Notes under the pieces: generated by a model
What the model saw: only the letters and a program-made list of their open reading frames with translations
Database searches by the model: none
What the model was told of the DNA's origin: nothing
Made by a program: the position numbers and the translations under genes
Part shown: positions 39,201-39,962 of the stretch, piece by piece
Position numbering within the stretch: position 1 is the stretch's first letter
Layout: each line of letters starts with the position of its first letter
Virus record (IMG/VR): IMGVR_UViG_3300046453_000173
Location: 1 to 39,962 of that record
DNA from: a virus
DNA length: 39,962 nt
Direction: 5' to 3' (one strand)

Positions 39201-39423
39201 GTATCGCGGGCGACAGGGGGAAGGCCTGCATGTTCTCCCGACGTGGGCAGTGATGCCAGCAGACACGGAGTGGAGCAGTGATGGTACTGCGATTGTCACT
39301 GATGCGATGACTGGCTCATTCACAGATACTCGGAATGACGGGATCCACTGGGATGTGCATGGACGGCAGTACAGTGCGTATCAGTGCCTGTACCCGTTCT
39401 ATGCATGGGCGTGTGCACAGTAA
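36202..39423 (+). CDS. Tail spike with C-terminal SGNH esterase
   Basis: This 1073-residue protein starts with a virion-binding domain (MTTYNTGNPLGSTDPRDLFD, then GRERLTWDGMQ). Three related beta domains follow, from about residues 118, 297 and 488, each opening with PNI/PNL and N and containing a YVYVK or similar strand pair. The C-terminal part (about 795-1073) is an SGNH hydrolase: S804 in LIGDSLT, N940 in LAWNDGT, and D1046 and H1049 in NDGIHWDVHG. Such enzymes remove acetyl groups from capsule or O-antigen. The protein likely binds and modifies the host surface polysaccharide. Its codon use changes little along its length. Confidence 0.9.
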   Translation: MTTYNTGNPLGSTDPRDLFDNSQNYDVAINGTAEKWPDRFGRERLTWDGMQANISPLGKTYSEEQAALAIASGEIPSGAKYYQWGDADYSVADEYINNAGTPQATGIFIANGNEVLSSPNLIPNSAASDSDKLPDILSVPGSAGVWGTPSAAMSALGAAHSVLCPARPSSTDPTVNYLFTQDISFVPGGGNVAVSMLYRGNIDLVFTRVIPDAAGGTRRMRVEDLGNGISRLTITFSVLGVGQGNATAVYFGCQQRGTSATECEIAMPRMAVSEKYIHRIGGDVSFADHQNFLGVVAPNILYNGYADPRYQLPRLRAGVAPFVPVSSITDATVAAVLTEKGAIQCLVAPPVSASYVDYLVEPILDATVFKGQYAAAQFYVYVKPGAGATAQGEISNAAVFFITEDGSYTTVRPEVIQRLSDNLFRVRALYRYTDGTPRRISMGVRQQSTVSSFYIFGFSLAVAGQRIREILEVPARDPALNERIDGNAPNIAFNPSGDPTQQRLGVFTGSGVWTNIADLPVDVQQISQHGALAAIPALRVTSGYKDAIAQLTLSGVKAGDYVRAEFYVYVKADAGVNISAVLPTVAKGFFWWSSSSLQQVAASIKEKITDNIYVMTVQYQYLNDATRVLLGVRNTLSNADFYVFNTCVATSNKSILNVSKGLVRDPQLPAYIDSKLVGLGVYPPVLAVDQPIAKAENFILLPDRLFIPPQSPLLLQCSQMLMNWTTDMGQFLDWSFRGESAPGRPYSYETNRTFEIDPDKLGASVSVGFHDRQKQSQWSRRDVTLVRGPATGTASKRISLIGDSLTHRGQSARVSALLRAAGYTITEIGTMNQQESGTGEGREAWAAAHFVGRRGVLGTDRVVISYDKPSSTIKNPFLFEATPAQKAANPQMCFLSTGAATEQSYADTQTGTFYTFDYRRYLDQQGFADPDVVSIALAWNDGTYAQTPAEYIAQIQYMVSQIKVACPNCLVAIAPYCHSYLNRARWNSTTSQYVRNVIGAYRGRQGEGLHVLPTWAVMPADTEWSSDGTAIVTDAMTGSFTDTRNDGIHWDVHGRQYSAYQCLYPFYAWACAQ

Positions 39424-39428
39424 TGCAA

Positions 39429-39448
39429 TGCCGGGACGGACCCCGGCA
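39429..39448 (+). terminator. Strong hairpin after the spike gene
   Basis: TGCCGGG, loop ACGGAC and CCCGGCA, six bases after the stop codon. The T tract is poor (AAACTATCTTTCTTT follows), so efficiency is uncertain. Confidence 0.6.
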
Positions 39449-39463
39449 AAACTATCTTTCTTT

Positions 39464-39487
39464 ACCGATCAGCGGACTATCGGTTTT
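39464..39487 (+). terminator. Weak second terminator-like hairpin
   Basis: ACCGAT and ATCGGT pair across a nine-base loop and are followed by TTTTG. With the stronger hairpin before it, this would insulate the SOS-controlled gene downstream. Confidence 0.45.
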
Positions 39488-39501
39488 GAACTAAATCGGC
39501 C

Positions 39502-39547
39502 TTCACATCGGTTTTTTCTTACGCTTATACTGTATGTGTATACAGTA
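39502..39547 (+). promoter_or_regulatory. LexA-controlled promoter
   Basis: TTCACA (39502-39507) and TATACT (39526-39531) are separated by 18 bases. TACTGTATGTGTATACAGTA (39528-39547) is a near-perfect LexA box (CTG-N10-CAG) that overlaps the -10. The umuD-like gene starts 23 bases downstream. Confidence 0.9.
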
Positions 39548-39569
39548 TTTGATTGTGAGGTAAAACACT

Positions 39570-39962
39570 ATGCCATCAAAATTTGCCAGCCCAGCGGCGG
39601 ACTACGTCGAGAAACGCCTAAGCCTTGATGAGATCTGCATAATGCGGCCGCATGCGACGTATTTCATGCGCGCAGCAGGCCAAGCGATGGCAGTGGGTAT
39701 CCACGATGGAGCTTTGCTCGTTATCGATTCATCCGTAACTCCGGTGCATGGCAGCATCATCATTGTTGACGTCGGCGGTGAGCATGTTCTGCGCCGGCTT
39801 CGGCTGTACCCATATCGGGCGTTGGAATACGTGGACGGATCCGGAATGGAAACCATGCTGGGTAACGAAGACGACGGAGAGGGGGTGCAAGTGTTTGGTG
39901 TTGTGACATGGGCTGCGAACGACATGCGGTCGTGCGAGTTCGATGACGTGCCTGTCATATAA
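39570..39962 (+). CDS. umuD: UmuD'-like protein without a catalytic dyad
   Basis: This 130-residue protein aligns with the processed form of UmuD: FASPAADYVEKRLSLDEI at the start, ATYFMRAAG, DGALLVIDSSVTPVHG, RRLRLYP and VFGVV. UmuD' binds UmuC to make error-prone polymerase V. The N-terminal arm with the cleavage site is absent, so the protein begins a few residues before the UmuD' start. The catalytic Ser (UmuD S60) is A39 in GQAM, and the Lys (K97) is R75 in VLRRLRL, so it cannot self-cleave and would need no RecA. GAGG precedes the ATG. The window ends at its stop, so a following umuC cannot be seen. Confidence 0.92.
   Translation: MPSKFASPAADYVEKRLSLDEICIMRPHATYFMRAAGQAMAVGIHDGALLVIDSSVTPVHGSIIIVDVGGEHVLRRLRLYPYRALEYVDGSGMETMLGNEDDGEGVQVFGVVTWAANDMRSCEFDDVPVI

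Noticed and set aside
1-39962. CRISPR array or insertion sequence
   Set aside because: No regular direct repeats with spacers and no DDE transposase gene were seen. The only recombinases are the two tyrosine enzymes.

Overview
The window is an almost complete lambdoid, HK97-like temperate siphophage genome in prophage order: integrase at the left end, immunity region, replication, late antiterminator, lysis, the expected cos region, head, tail and a conversion gene at the right end. HK97-type packaging and head genes, P22-type cro, a pinholin/SAR-endolysin lysis cassette, LexA control and close relatives of enterobacterial UmuD and DNA polymerase III theta point to a host in Enterobacterales. 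I cannot fix the genus from sequence alone. The window starts on the integrase stop codon and ends on the umuD-like stop codon, so the att sites lie outside it.

Left arm (minus strand, pL operon read leftwards from about 8.3 kb): a membrane lipoprotein, a 32-residue membrane peptide, an 864-base structured stretch without convincing genes that carries a terminator, an HD phosphohydrolase, a DEDD exonuclease, a frameshifted DNA methyltransferase, a PD-(D/E)XK-like gene interrupted by an amber codon, a chain of small overlapping phage genes, then xis and int. I recognise no N gene and no Red/Erf recombination genes. Immunity (8.3-10.1 kb): OL and OR operators sharing the palindrome GTAGGATATCCTAC, cI, a P22-type cro, and two small membrane-protein candidates between OL and cI.

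Right early operon (10.1-15.6 kb): CII-like regulator, small proteins, an O-like initiator with iterons inside its gene (probable origin), an intact phage Dam methyltransferase, RusA, DUF968 and antiterminator Q. A probable pR' promoter and terminator follow, then a structured leader and the holin, endolysin, Rz and embedded Rz1 genes.

Between lysis and packaging (17.7-19.8 kb) is an accessory block: a second tyrosine recombinase and a repressor-like gene on the minus strand, with paired operator-like palindromes, then a homologue of the theta subunit (HolE/HOT). HNH endonuclease, terminases, portal, protease and an HK97-type capsid follow. The capsid keeps K103, K169, N356 and E363 at exactly the HK97 positions. 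The tail module has a lambda-type GGGAAAG -1 frameshift site, an AT-rich lipoprotein insertion, a tape measure with an AT-rich first half, a J-like tip protein and a long tail spike ending in an SGNH esterase. The last gene is a LexA-controlled UmuD'-like protein whose catalytic Ser and Lys are both replaced.

No wholly new system is proven. The best leads are the structured pL leader with a 20-base element that recurs in the lysis leader, the catalytically dead UmuD' homologue, the accessory recombinase/regulator/theta block, and the two interrupted genes of the left arm.
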